A DNA stretch of 64,000 nt from Woeseiaceae bacterium (GCA_021773035.1 JAJFKU010000001.1:62001-126000), one strand, 5' to 3'; shown: positions 9,946-19,556, counted from the first letter of the stretch. Numbers and translations are program-made. Notes: a model not told the origin generated them from the sequence alone.

Positions 9946-11536
9946 TCAGCACCACATTCACATCGTACTGGTACTTGGCCTCGCACTTATTGTGCGGCTT
10001 TTGTTCTTTCATGGTTTCCTGCCTTCGGATCCCTATGACTACAGCGCGGCGGCAGCAGCCCTGGCCTCAGGTAACCCGGACGTATTCGACACCGTTGCGT
10101 CAACCCGATTCGGGCTCATCGTTCCTGTCGCGCTGATCTACTTCGTATTTGGCGTAAGCGAGTTTTCCTCCGCACTGTGGCCCCTCCTGTGTTCTCTCGG
10201 TACCGTGGGAATTGGCTATCTTTGTGGCAGATATCTGGGCGGCGCGCGGGCCGGCATCATTGCGGCCGTGCTTCTGTCGCTGTTTCCACTGGACGTCATA
10301 TATGGCACGCAGCTCATGGCTGACGTGCCATTGGGGTTCTGGCTGTTTACGAGCATGTATTTGTATATTCGTGGGGCAGATGCCGGCGAATCCGGTCATC
10401 GTCCAAGGTACTTCTTTGGTAGCGGAGTCGCTGCGGGCCTTGCCTATGTAACCAAGTCTGTAGCGCTCCTGATAGCGCCGTTCTTTGTCATTTGCGGAGT
10501 AGTGATGCTGGTCAGGGATCGCAGGATGCCCTGGTCGTTCACCTACATCGTGGCCGGGTTGTTGAGTGTCGCAATGGTCGAAATGCTGTTTTTCTTCCTG
10601 ACCACCGGGGATCCGCTAAACAGGTTGAGCGTTCTCTCGCCAGCCGTGGACAGCAGGACCCAGGTAATAGTCAGCGGCGGAGAGGCCATCGCCCTGTCGC
10701 TGTTGGAATACTTGAAGTGGATGTTCGTTGACATCCGATACACCGGCCCGGTGTTCATCATCCTGTTGGTGGTCGGTTTGGTCGCCCTGACAAGGCCCGC
10801 CGTGCGTTCGCGCTTTCACGGTGCCAGGTTCGGGCTGTTGTTGCTGTGGACGTCCGTCATGTTCCTCGTGTTGAATTTCTATCCGTTGAGCATCAGTCCC
10901 TACGTGCCGGTCTATAAACTGAACAACTACATGCTGATGTTCACCGCGCCGTTGATCGTTTGCCTGGCGCTGCTGCTCAGTCGTCTGTCCAATGTGACGC
11001 AGTATGCGTGTGTCGCCATGGTCGCAATGGCGACACCGTTCAGCCTTTACCTGTCCGCCGAAAGCCACCGGGCGCACAGTGAGAATGCGCGGCAAGTCCA
11101 CGGCTTCGTCAGCAGTCTTCACGACAGTCGTCTCATGGCCGAGGGCTACGGTATATCGACGTTTCGCTACATGGACAGTTTTGATGCGGGAGGGAAGTAC
11201 GAAGACTTCACTCTGAGCGGCCCGGCAGTAGTTCCCGGGCATGCGGTTAGTCCGGACGATATTCACGATACCTTCGTCGTCGTCGACAGCTATTTTCTGG
11301 ACTACTACGGCCGCCGCGGTTTCGATTATCCGGAATTCGTTCACGAACCACCGGAATACTGGGAAGCCGTATTTCAGTACACAAGAAGCGAGAATTCGCT
11401 GCGCCGATTCGGACTGGACCTGGCAACCAGGCTTCACGAGCGGCGCCTGTTGTCCAGTGACCAGCACCGGCGGATATCGGCCAGGCTCGCGGCGTGGAGC
11501 CATACCTTGCCCGTCACCATCTATTACGCCAGGTAG
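9938..11536 (+). CDS. Glycosyltransferase family 39-like (ArnT/PMT type) membrane protein
   Basis: Multi-TM; YFVFGVSEFSSALWPLLCSLGTVGIGYLCGRYLGG.. and YGTQLMADVPLGFWLF motif; TTG start overlaps preceding stop. Confidence 0.75.
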   Translation: MGNQHHIHIVLVLGLALIVRLLFFHGFLPSDPYDYSAAAAALASGNPDVFDTVASTRFGLIVPVALIYFVFGVSEFSSALWPLLCSLGTVGIGYLCGRYLGGARAGIIAAVLLSLFPLDVIYGTQLMADVPLGFWLFTSMYLYIRGADAGESGHRPRYFFGSGVAAGLAYVTKSVALLIAPFFVICGVVMLVRDRRMPWSFTYIVAGLLSVAMVEMLFFFLTTGDPLNRLSVLSPAVDSRTQVIVSGGEAIALSLLEYLKWMFVDIRYTGPVFIILLVVGLVALTRPAVRSRFHGARFGLLLLWTSVMFLVLNFYPLSISPYVPVYKLNNYMLMFTAPLIVCLALLLSRLSNVTQYACVAMVAMATPFSLYLSAESHRAHSENARQVHGFVSSLHDSRLMAEGYGISTFRYMDSFDAGGKYEDFTLSGPAVVPGHAVSPDDIHDTFVVVDSYFLDYYGRRGFDYPEFVHEPPEYWEAVFQYTRSENSLRRFGLDLATRLHERRLLSSDQHRRISARLAAWSHTLPVTIYYAR

Positions 11537-11642
11537 TTCGGCACCTCGTTTCCCTCCCTGTGGCGAGTGTTGCTTAACGCCGACAGTCGTTTTTTGTTGT
11601 CAATTCATGAGCTTGGTTGCACAACCTGAGGGACCTTCACGT

Positions 11643-11671
11643 AAGCCGTCTGCATTTGGAGACGGCTTTCG
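11643..11671 (+). terminator. Possible intrinsic terminator (weak T-tract)
   Basis: AAGCCGTCT-gcatttgg-AGACGGCTT followed by TC; just downstream of the GT39 gene. Confidence 0.45.
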
Positions 11672-11750
11672 GCGCTTTCGCCCCTGGTAAGCCAAATTCG
11701 CTCCCAAGTAAGATTTGTAAGTTATTGATTATTAATTAATAACAAAATAT

Positions 11751-11766
11751 TGGCACGAATACTGCT
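11751..11766 (+). promoter_or_regulatory. Candidate sigma-54 (-24/-12) promoter
   Basis: TGGCACGAATACTGCT vs consensus TGGCAYRNNNNTTGCW (1 mismatch), in an AT-rich intergenic region upstream of riboswitch 1. Confidence 0.55.
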
Positions 11767-11904
11767 AAATTATGGTCGTACAGCAATTCGAGCCGGCTAA
11801 GGCTGCTGAATTGTTCAATATCGTGACCGGGTCCACAAAACCGCGAGCCACGATAGATTAGCGTTACATATGAAGTGTCAGCGAATGAAAATCGACTGAC
11901 GTTT

Positions 11905-11992
11905 AGTCTGCGAATAAGGGCAAACTCATTGAAAAATGGGGGCGCAAAGCTACCGGTCTAAGGAAAATTCTAGGATGGCGGGGCTGCCGGAG
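11905..11992 (+). promoter_or_regulatory. Cyclic di-GMP-I (GEMM-I) riboswitch aptamer, copy 1
   Basis: AAGGGCAAACTCATTGAAAAATGGGGGCGCAAAGCTACCGGTCTAAGG...CTAGGATGGCGGGGCTGCCGG matches the GEMM core (GGGCAAACC..GAAA..GGGACGCAAAGCC..CCGGCCUAA..GGUAGGUAGCGGGGUUACC). Confidence 0.93.
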
Positions 11993-12090
11993 ACACAGCC
12001 AGCGGTATTACACCGCAGGTTGCCAGGCACCCTCGGTTCTCGCGAATCCACTTTGATCGCTGTTGATTGACAACCTGGGACTGGGACTTG

Positions 12091-12759
12091 ATGAAATCGG
12101 TAAATCGATCTTTACTTACGCTCGTTGCACTAACGAGTCTCGTGATGCTTGGCGGCTGCCTGGGCGAGGAAAATACCGATAGCGGCGACACCGGTACTCC
12201 CGATACTCCGGCACCCGCTAACAATTCGCCGTCGATTTCCGGGTCTCCGTCAGCCGCGGTCAAGGCGGGAGAGCAGTACCTGTTTACGCCATCAGCGTCC
12301 GACGTCGATGGCGATACGCTGACATTTTCAGTGAAGAACATGCCGCCCTGGGCCGATTTCGATGCCGCTACGGGTTCGCTTTCCGGGATACCGACGATTG
12401 CTGATATCGGCGTTCACGCAGATGTCGCCATTACCGTCAGCGATGGCGATCTGTCCAGTTCGACGCCTGATTTTTCGATCGAGGTGACGTCGGTCGCAAC
12501 GAAATCCACGACGCTGTCCTGGACTGCGCCGACCGAAAACGAAGATGGTACTGTGCTCACGGACCTGCGAGGATTCATTATTTACTACGGGTCGGCCTCG
12601 GGGAACTACCCGAACCAGATCCGAATCGACAATCCCTCAGTGACGACCTACGTCGTGGATAACTTATCGCCAGGCACCTACTTCTTCTCTGCGGCCGCAT
12701 TCAATGCCACGGGAGTCGAAAGCAGGCTCGCCGGCGAAGTCTCCAAAGCACTGAACTAG
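12091..12759 (+). CDS. Putative lipoprotein with cadherin/Ig-like (He_PIG) and fibronectin type III-like domains
   Basis: MKSVNRSLLTLVALTSLVMLGGC lipobox; NNSPSISGSPSAAVKAGEQYLFTPSASDVDGDTLTFSVKNMPPWADFDAATGSLSGIP; C-terminal Fn3-like region. Confidence 0.8.
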   Translation: MKSVNRSLLTLVALTSLVMLGGCLGEENTDSGDTGTPDTPAPANNSPSISGSPSAAVKAGEQYLFTPSASDVDGDTLTFSVKNMPPWADFDAATGSLSGIPTIADIGVHADVAITVSDGDLSSSTPDFSIEVTSVATKSTTLSWTAPTENEDGTVLTDLRGFIIYYGSASGNYPNQIRIDNPSVTTYVVDNLSPGTYFFSAAAFNATGVESRLAGEVSKALN

Positions 12760-12785
12760 CCCAACGGGCGGTCTCTCGTACTCAC

Positions 12786-14633
12786 ATGGATTTGAAAAAA
12801 ATGCGAATTATTTCTCTTGTTGCTGCCCTGGTAATCTCGACTCTCAGTGCGACGTCGTATGCCCAGTCCCTGCCCGTCGGCCCTCTGTTGCACGATGGAC
12901 CGGCGACGCCCGAGCAACTCTCGCTGGTGATGCGTGTCACGGGCTCATTGCCCGACACTGCGACCGCAACCGTGCGTTACAGGGAAACCGGATCGGCCGC
13001 CTGGCGGGACGGTCACGCCCTGTACCGTATACGCCCCTCTTTTTCGACACGCCCGTCTGTCGGATCGGTTGAGGACGCATTCGCATGGCCGATAATCGGA
13101 CTGAATCCCGGAACGGGCTACGAAGTTGAGGTGACGGTGAGCAGCGGCGGTACGACCGATGTGCACAACGCTACGTTCACGACGCGGGCACTTCCAGCCG
13201 CGGCATCTGCACCGAACAAGACGATCTCAGCGGGGTCGTCGAGCGCCCAGGTTCAGTCGATGTTAAACGGACTCAGTCCCGGAGACGTTGTTCAGATCGA
13301 GAACGGCACATACAACGTCAGCAATCTGGAAATCAACAGATCCGGAACGCGAGACCAGCCGATTTACATTCGCGGTGAGTCGCGAAACGGCGTCGTGCTG
13401 AATGCTTCGTCCGGCTCCATCCTGAGGCTGAGAGATGCCAGCCATCTTGTAATTGAAAATATGACTTTGCGCGGTGCGGCGGTAGACAGCAGCTGGAACG
13501 CCGATAGCAGAGGGGTTTACGGTGGAGGTAATGACAATCCCACGGTAAGGAATACGTTCCGACGACTGACCATTACCGGCGTTGATCAGGGACTTAACTT
13601 CTATTCCGGGGTAAGTGAAGCGCTGGCCTATGACAACACGATCGCAGGAAACAACATCTGGAATGCAGCTTTCCTTGGCGATAACCGTACCTGGAACGAC
13701 GATGGCATTAACATGCCGGGCTACGGAAATGTCGCGTTTGACAATACGATCTCCGGATTTGGCGACGTATTCTCATATGCGCAGCATGTCGGCGACGACA
13801 ATCTGACTGAGACGAACGGCGTTCACTATTACAGAAATGAAATCCGCAATACGCTCGACGATCTTGTCGAGGTCGATCATGCGCACCGCAACATAACGTT
13901 CTACGACAACCGGTCGCATAATTCATCGACGTGTACGTCCCTGGACCCGCTGTACGGTGGTCCATTTCTGTTCGCACGGAATATTTGCATCAACTCGGCC
14001 CGCGTTAACATGCACAAGTGGAACGATACGAATTCCGGACAATTCCTGTACAACAACACGTTCTTGAGCACCGTCACGGCGGCGGGCTTTAATCCCGATG
14101 TAGCGGCCTGGTATCAGCCCAATAACGGGCCGCAGCGGGCCTACGGATTCAGGAACAACCTTGTTGTTTACCGCGGAAATTCGAACACGACGCTGTGGCT
14201 GGAAAGCAACGGTCACGACCCGGTAGACTGGACGCACAACTCCTGGTATCCGGACGGTGCAATGCAGTGGGGCAATGTCTACAGCAGTCTTGCGCAAATG
14301 CAGCAGGGTCTGGGCAATACCACGCCGATATTCAGCGGTACGACTCGCAGGACGGAGAATGACAACATCACTTCCTCGAATCCGTGGACAACGCAGATCG
14401 TTCTTGGTGCGAATTCCTTCACGGAGATCCGGGATACGTTCATGCCCGCACTTGCGACTGGCACATCGCCCAAGAACAGCGGTGTCGCGATTGCCAACAT
14501 CACGGACGGCTACAGTGGCGGGGCACCCGACCGGGGTGCCGTCATCGATGGCCGGAGTCTTGTGAGCTACGGCGATAAAAACAGTACTCCCGGGTCTGCC
14601 CCAAAGCCCCCCACGGGTCTCCGGGCCGACTAG
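12786..14633 (+). CDS. Secreted right-handed parallel beta-helix protein (candidate polysaccharide lyase/epimerase-like)
   Basis: Signal peptide; Fn3-like N-terminus; PGDVVQIENGTYNVSNLEINRSGTRDQPIYIRGESRNGVVLNASSG and repeated NxI/NxF rungs. Confidence 0.75.
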   Translation: MDLKKMRIISLVAALVISTLSATSYAQSLPVGPLLHDGPATPEQLSLVMRVTGSLPDTATATVRYRETGSAAWRDGHALYRIRPSFSTRPSVGSVEDAFAWPIIGLNPGTGYEVEVTVSSGGTTDVHNATFTTRALPAAASAPNKTISAGSSSAQVQSMLNGLSPGDVVQIENGTYNVSNLEINRSGTRDQPIYIRGESRNGVVLNASSGSILRLRDASHLVIENMTLRGAAVDSSWNADSRGVYGGGNDNPTVRNTFRRLTITGVDQGLNFYSGVSEALAYDNTIAGNNIWNAAFLGDNRTWNDDGINMPGYGNVAFDNTISGFGDVFSYAQHVGDDNLTETNGVHYYRNEIRNTLDDLVEVDHAHRNITFYDNRSHNSSTCTSLDPLYGGPFLFARNICINSARVNMHKWNDTNSGQFLYNNTFLSTVTAAGFNPDVAAWYQPNNGPQRAYGFRNNLVVYRGNSNTTLWLESNGHDPVDWTHNSWYPDGAMQWGNVYSSLAQMQQGLGNTTPIFSGTTRRTENDNITSSNPWTTQIVLGANSFTEIRDTFMPALATGTSPKNSGVAIANITDGYSGGAPDRGAVIDGRSLVSYGDKNSTPGSAPKPPTGLRAD

Positions 14634-14645
14634 TCGGCCTTTTCT
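14624..14645 (+). terminator. Intrinsic terminator overlapping the stop codon
   Basis: GGCCGACTAGTCGGCC perfect palindrome followed by TTTTCT. Confidence 0.6.
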
Positions 14646-14806
14646 AGCGTGTGCCCGCCCCGCCGGTCGGGGCGTCAGCAAAGTTCGGATTGCCGCGTCG
14701 CCCGACCGTGCTGCCTGCTATGCCCGTCTGTCGGGTTTCTTGACATTCAAGTCCCGCCGAGCAGTCCGTCACTCAATAATTCCTTGTATTTCAAGCACAT
14801 GAAAAT

Positions 14807-14822
14807 CGGCATGAATCTTGCT
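14807..14822 (+). promoter_or_regulatory. Candidate sigma-54 (-24/-12) promoter
   Basis: CGGCATGAATCTTGCT vs TGGCAYRNNNNTTGCW (1 mismatch at position 1; exact GG-N10-GC spacing), about 54 nt upstream of ATG 14876. Confidence 0.6.
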
Positions 14823-14875
14823 GACTAGTAGACAACAAGTGGCGATGCCACAGATGTGTCTTGGGCGTGAGATCT

Positions 14876-17800
14876 ATGAATTTATCGAATTGGTTGTTTG
14901 GTTTGTATTCCGTTTCCTTCGCTGGGCTGGCCAGGGTCACCACCTGCCTGTTGCTGCTTGGAATGTCGAGCGTGTCGTTGGCGCAGGGGTTTCAGGACGA
15001 CTTCGACAGACCCGACGCTGCTGCACTCGGCAACGGCTGGATCGAAAAAGCGCCGGGTGCGCTCGCCCTGGCGGGTGGCCGAGCGGTCAAGCTGGCGGTG
15101 TCCAGCACGTACACGGACAACCTGGCCTACCGGCCGGCAACAGAAAATCTGCTCGATGTCGAGTCGTCTGTGGAGTTTCAACTGCAGTCGTTGGATATCG
15201 GCTTTCCGCAACTCTTCACGCGCGTACAGTCTGATTCCGTTGTCTGGTACGGCATCCTGGATGCCTACATCCTGTATATCGACAACAGCACCACATTCGC
15301 AGTCCTTGGCAGGCAGACCGGTTGGGAGTTCGTCACGGCGCTGGATGTACTCACGTTATCGAGTCCGCTGAATACAAATGACACCTATCGGCTTCGCATG
15401 AGCGTGGTTGGTACTGATCCGGTGCAGTTGAACGCTTTCGTCGAGCGCCAGGGTGCTTCGGGGTGGGAGGTGATCGGACAATCCTCGATCACAGATGCGG
15501 AGAACTCACGAATAACGACTGCCGGATCCGTGGGTTTCGGTGGCTACGTTGAGGCGAGCTACAGCTTCGACAATTTTGCCCGAACAGACCTTGGTGGCGG
15601 CGGGGGTACAAATAACCCGGCCCCAGTCGCAACATCGCTTGCGCCCAATTCGACACCAACAGGATCCAACGGATTCGTTCTGACCGTCCAGGGCTCGGAC
15701 TTTGTACAGGACGCGGTCGTACGATGGGACGGAGTGGACAGGGCAACGACCTTCGTCTCTGCGAATGAGCTACAGATAACTGTCGATGCCGCCGACCTCG
15801 CCGTTGCTAGAACGGTTCCAGTTACGGCATTCAACCCGGCGCCGGGCGGCGGCGAGTCCAGCGCCCTTAACTTCACAATCAGTGACCCGGCTGGCAATCC
15901 GGTACCCGGCGTGACCACGCTGGCTCCGAATACTGCCACGGCCGGCGGCTCTGCCTTCCTTCTCACGGTCCAGGGCACCGCCTTCGTGCCCGAATCGGTT
16001 GTTCGCTGGAACGGCGCGGACCGCCAGACGGCCTATATCTCACCGACTGAGTTGCAGGCGACTATCGGTTCGGCCGATATCGGCACCGCCGGAACGGCGC
16101 TGGTTTCGGTCTTCAGTCCGGGGCCCGGGGGTGGGGTATCGAACGCGGAACAGTTCGTAATTGACCCGGTTGCAGGAAACCCGGTACCGACTCTTGGCGA
16201 TATCAGTCCGGCATCAATCGTTGCAGGCAGCGCCGGGATCACGTTGACCGTACAGGGCTGGGATTTCCTGGCTGATTCCGTCGTCAGATGGAACGGGCAG
16301 GACAGACCCACAGTCTATGTTTCGACCTATGAGTTGCGTGCGACGCTGAACGCGAGCGATTTCGCAACGCCGGGCTCCTTCGACGTATCAGTCTGGTCGC
16401 CGACTCCGGGCGGTGGCGAGTCTAACTCGACGGCGTTCGAAGTCACTACCGGCGGCGGTTCGGGTAACAACCAGAGCCTGTCGAACGTCAGCCCGAATAC
16501 CGCAATTATTGGCGGTGCCGGATTCCAGATGACGATCACCGGCGTTGGTTTTACGCCGTCATCGATCGCCCGGGTTGACGGAACCGACGTCACCACTACC
16601 TACGTGACAGGGAATCAGCTGTTCGCCGATATCCCTGCAGCGATGCTCTCAACCGGGGGCCGGGCAGCGCTTACTGTCTTCACGCCGGATGCGAGCAACA
16701 GTGCCTCCGATCCGCTGCCTTTATTCGTCGTGGCGCAGGATGAGACCGTGTTCTTCGACGGTTTCAACCGCCCGAATTCGCCTACGCTCGACAATGGCTG
16801 GACCGAGAAGACCGCCGATTCATTCCGTCTCGAGGGCGGTGAAGTGGCGTCGATCTACACACCGTCCGAGGGCTTCACGGATGCAATCGCTTACCGACCG
16901 GACACGGAAGACGCCCAGAACATCGAGGTGGGCGTTGAGTTCATCAGGGCACCCGGCAGCGTCGCGCGATACCCCCAGGTTCACGCCAGGATTCAGCGTG
17001 ACTCTATACCGTTCCGGGATATGCTGAGCAGCTACACACTCTTCTATGATGACGGTTGGTCGGTTCCCGGAATCACAATCACCACGATTGATGGCTGGGG
17101 AGAGTGCTACCTTGCCTCGTGGCCGCTCACGGTTCCGTTTGTGCAGGGAGAGCGCTATCGCCTGCGATTCATCGTGACAGGTGCTGATCCGGTGCAGCTT
17201 ACGGGTTACATGGACTTGTTCAGCGGGGACTCATGGCAGGAAATCGCCACGGGTACCGTCTACCATGACGATTCCACAACGCCGGTCCCCGGACTTTTCT
17301 GTAATACGGGCGACATGGTTGCGCCAGTAAACGGTACCGGGGGAACGGGAATCGCGAAGTGGCTGGACCAGACAGATAATTACGATAATTACTACACGAT
17401 CGCGCTGGGCGGCAGCGACAACCCGGTACCGTCACCGTCGACGTTGTCGCCGTCCTCGATATCAGAGGGTAGCTCAGGATTCCAGTTGACAGTGACAGGC
17501 TCCGGATTCACATCGGGTGCAGTCGCACGCTGGAACGGTGCGGATCGCCCGACGACAGTCGTTTCGTCTACTGAAGTGAGAGCGGCGATAAGCGCGGCTG
17601 ACGTCGCGTCGGCCGGAACAGCTTCGGTGACTGTTCGTAATCCTGCTCCGGGCGGCGGCGAATCATCGCCACTGCAGTTTGACATCACGGCTGCCGGAAA
17701 TCCGGTCCCGGGAATCTCTTCGCTAACGCCGGGTTCGGCGACGGTTGGTGGCAGTGCGTTTGCCCTCACTGTGTATGGTACCGGTTTCGTACCGGGCTCG

Positions 17801-18595
17801 ACCGTGCGCTGGAACGGGGCCGATCGTTCGACGACCTTCGTTTCCTCTACCGAGCTGCAAGCTGCAATCTCTGCCGGCGATGTGGCGACAGAAGGAGCTG
17901 CGCTTGTATCGGTATTCAATTCGGGTCCAGGTGGCGGCGAATCAGCGGATACGACATTCACGATAAGTACGCCAACGGCAGAGTTCCTTGATGACTTCAA
18001 TCGACCCGACGGTCCGAATCTGGGTAATGGCTGGATAGAAAAGACGCCTGCTGCGGTTGATCTGGTTGGAGGCGTTGCCGCCAAGCAGACCGTTGGAACG
18101 GGATATCGCGACAACCTGGTTTACCGGCCAGCATCTGAAAACGTGTTGAACGTCGAAGCGTCGGTTGACCTGCGAATTCGCAACACGGCCATTGGTTATC
18201 CGCAGGTATTGGTGCGGGTGCAGTCGTCGACGGCAGGTTTCGCCGAGTGGCTGGACGGGTACATCCTGTACGTCGATAACAATGCAACCCAGGCTGTATT
18301 GGGCAGAAACCGAAACGGTGATTTCGTTGAAGCGCTGTCAATCATCGGCTTCACGACGCCGCTCAATACTACGGATCAGTTCCGGATGCGCTTGCGAGCG
18401 ACGGGTACAAACCCGGTCATGCTGGAAGCGTATGTCGAACGCAACGGTGCCAACGGGTGGGAGATCATAGGATCCGGAGTCGCGAGCGACTCCAGCGCAA
18501 ACCGGTTTGATACGGCCGGGTCGGTCGGATTTGGAGGCTATGTCGAGAATAGCTACGAATACGATAACTTCCGCAGGACTGAGCTGAGCCAGTGA
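14876..18595 (+). CDS. Large secreted modular protein with 6 IPT/TIG-like repeats and 3 LamG-like DDFxRPD modules
   Basis: Signal peptide; three FDRPD/FNRPN/FNRPD..LGNGWIEK modules and six NPVPxxxxLxPxxxxxGxxxFxLTVxGxxFVxxSVVRWNGADRxT repeats. Confidence 0.8.
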   Translation: MNLSNWLFGLYSVSFAGLARVTTCLLLLGMSSVSLAQGFQDDFDRPDAAALGNGWIEKAPGALALAGGRAVKLAVSSTYTDNLAYRPATENLLDVESSVEFQLQSLDIGFPQLFTRVQSDSVVWYGILDAYILYIDNSTTFAVLGRQTGWEFVTALDVLTLSSPLNTNDTYRLRMSVVGTDPVQLNAFVERQGASGWEVIGQSSITDAENSRITTAGSVGFGGYVEASYSFDNFARTDLGGGGGTNNPAPVATSLAPNSTPTGSNGFVLTVQGSDFVQDAVVRWDGVDRATTFVSANELQITVDAADLAVARTVPVTAFNPAPGGGESSALNFTISDPAGNPVPGVTTLAPNTATAGGSAFLLTVQGTAFVPESVVRWNGADRQTAYISPTELQATIGSADIGTAGTALVSVFSPGPGGGVSNAEQFVIDPVAGNPVPTLGDISPASIVAGSAGITLTVQGWDFLADSVVRWNGQDRPTVYVSTYELRATLNASDFATPGSFDVSVWSPTPGGGESNSTAFEVTTGGGSGNNQSLSNVSPNTAIIGGAGFQMTITGVGFTPSSIARVDGTDVTTTYVTGNQLFADIPAAMLSTGGRAALTVFTPDASNSASDPLPLFVVAQDETVFFDGFNRPNSPTLDNGWTEKTADSFRLEGGEVASIYTPSEGFTDAIAYRPDTEDAQNIEVGVEFIRAPGSVARYPQVHARIQRDSIPFRDMLSSYTLFYDDGWSVPGITITTIDGWGECYLASWPLTVPFVQGERYRLRFIVTGADPVQLTGYMDLFSGDSWQEIATGTVYHDDSTTPVPGLFCNTGDMVAPVNGTGGTGIAKWLDQTDNYDNYYTIALGGSDNPVPSPSTLSPSSISEGSSGFQLTVTGSGFTSGAVARWNGADRPTTVVSSTEVRAAISAADVASAGTASVTVRNPAPGGGESSPLQFDITAAGNPVPGISSLTPGSATVGGSAFALTVYGTGFVPGSTVRWNGADRSTTFVSSTELQAAISAGDVATEGAALVSVFNSGPGGGESADTTFTISTPTAEFLDDFNRPDGPNLGNGWIEKTPAAVDLVGGVAAKQTVGTGYRDNLVYRPASENVLNVEASVDLRIRNTAIGYPQVLVRVQSSTAGFAEWLDGYILYVDNNATQAVLGRNRNGDFVEALSIIGFTTPLNTTDQFRMRLRATGTNPVMLEAYVERNGANGWEIIGSGVASDSSANRFDTAGSVGFGGYVENSYEYDNFRRTELSQ

Positions 18596-18727
18596 CCGTA
18601 GTCTCGCGACATAAGTCTGGGACTGGCGTCGGGCTCCTTTACAAGATGTCCGCTTATGGTCAGGTTTTGCACGGTCCAAGTATTGGCAAATCCCTTAACC
18701 CTTTGATTAAAATAAGAAAAAAGCGAT

Positions 18728-18743
18728 TGGCACGTAAGTTGCT
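18728..18743 (+). promoter_or_regulatory. Consensus sigma-54 (-24/-12) promoter
   Basis: TGGCACGTAAGTTGCT matches TGGCAYRNNNNTTGCW with no mismatches, 66 nt upstream of ATG 18810. Confidence 0.85.
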
Positions 18744-18809
18744 TTAATACTAATAACAATGAACACAATAATTCGCCGCGCTGCTGCGCAGATCGAGAGT
18801 GAGAATACT

Positions 18810-19478
18810 ATGAGAAAGTCCCTTAGAACATTGCCTGCGGTCGTACTGACCGGCCTTATTTTCGTGAGTCCCGCGCAGGCAGAGCTGATTCTGACCCTGA
18901 GCGACGGCGAGACGACTGTGCAGACGTCGGATCTGAACACTGACGGAGCGGTACTGTACGCCGGATCAATAGGTGACTGGTTCCTGAATATTACGGTCGG
19001 CGTTGCGAATCCGATTATCGGTGACGGCAATACCTCGTCGCTGGATCTGAGTTCTCTCAATATTTCCGGCAGCTCTGAAGATGGCGGAGTTCTGTACATC
19101 AGCCTTACAGACACCAACAACACAGTCCCGTTTGGCGCCACCAACTACATGGTCGAGTATGGCGGCACGAGCGGTGGGACAGTAGCGTTTCAGTCCTATG
19201 TTGATACAAACAACACGGCTTTCGGCACTGAGACACTGCTCTACGATACCGGAGCACTGGATGGCGCATTCAGTGGCACCGGCTTCGGCGGGGTTTCGCT
19301 GACCGGTCCGTATTCCATCACGACCGTTGCAACAATTACGCACGAGCATGGTTTCATGGCATCAGGCTTTAATCATGGTGTGACCATACCTGAGCCAGGA
19401 AGTCTGGCGTTGATAGGTATCGGCTTGCTTGGTCTCGCCATTGGTGTCCGACGCTCCAGCCGCAAGGGCAAGAGCTGA
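18810..19478 (+). CDS. PEP-CTERM sorting domain-containing secreted protein
   Basis: Signal peptide MRKSLRTLPAVVLTGLIFVSPAQA; C-terminal VTIPEPGSLALIGIGLLGLAIGVRRSSRKGKS; Cys-free, Thr/Ser/Gly/Asn-rich body. Confidence 0.95.
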   Translation: MRKSLRTLPAVVLTGLIFVSPAQAELILTLSDGETTVQTSDLNTDGAVLYAGSIGDWFLNITVGVANPIIGDGNTSSLDLSSLNISGSSEDGGVLYISLTDTNNTVPFGATNYMVEYGGTSGGTVAFQSYVDTNNTAFGTETLLYDTGALDGAFSGTGFGGVSLTGPYSITTVATITHEHGFMASGFNHGVTIPEPGSLALIGIGLLGLAIGVRRSSRKGKS

Positions 19479-19522
19479 GACGAAACAGCGACCCTTAGCG
19501 GGTCGGGTCACAAAGACTGCCG

Positions 19523-19556
19523 GCCGGGGGTGACGATGTCGCCCCCGGCTTTTTTT
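19523..19556 (+). terminator. Intrinsic terminator downstream of the PEP-CTERM gene
   Basis: GCCGGGGGTGACGATGTCGCCCCCGGC followed by TTTTTTT. Confidence 0.92.

Noticed and set aside
10616-11503. 295-aa minus-strand ORF antisense to the GT39 gene
   Set aside because: Fully contained within a well-supported coding gene; no domain signature
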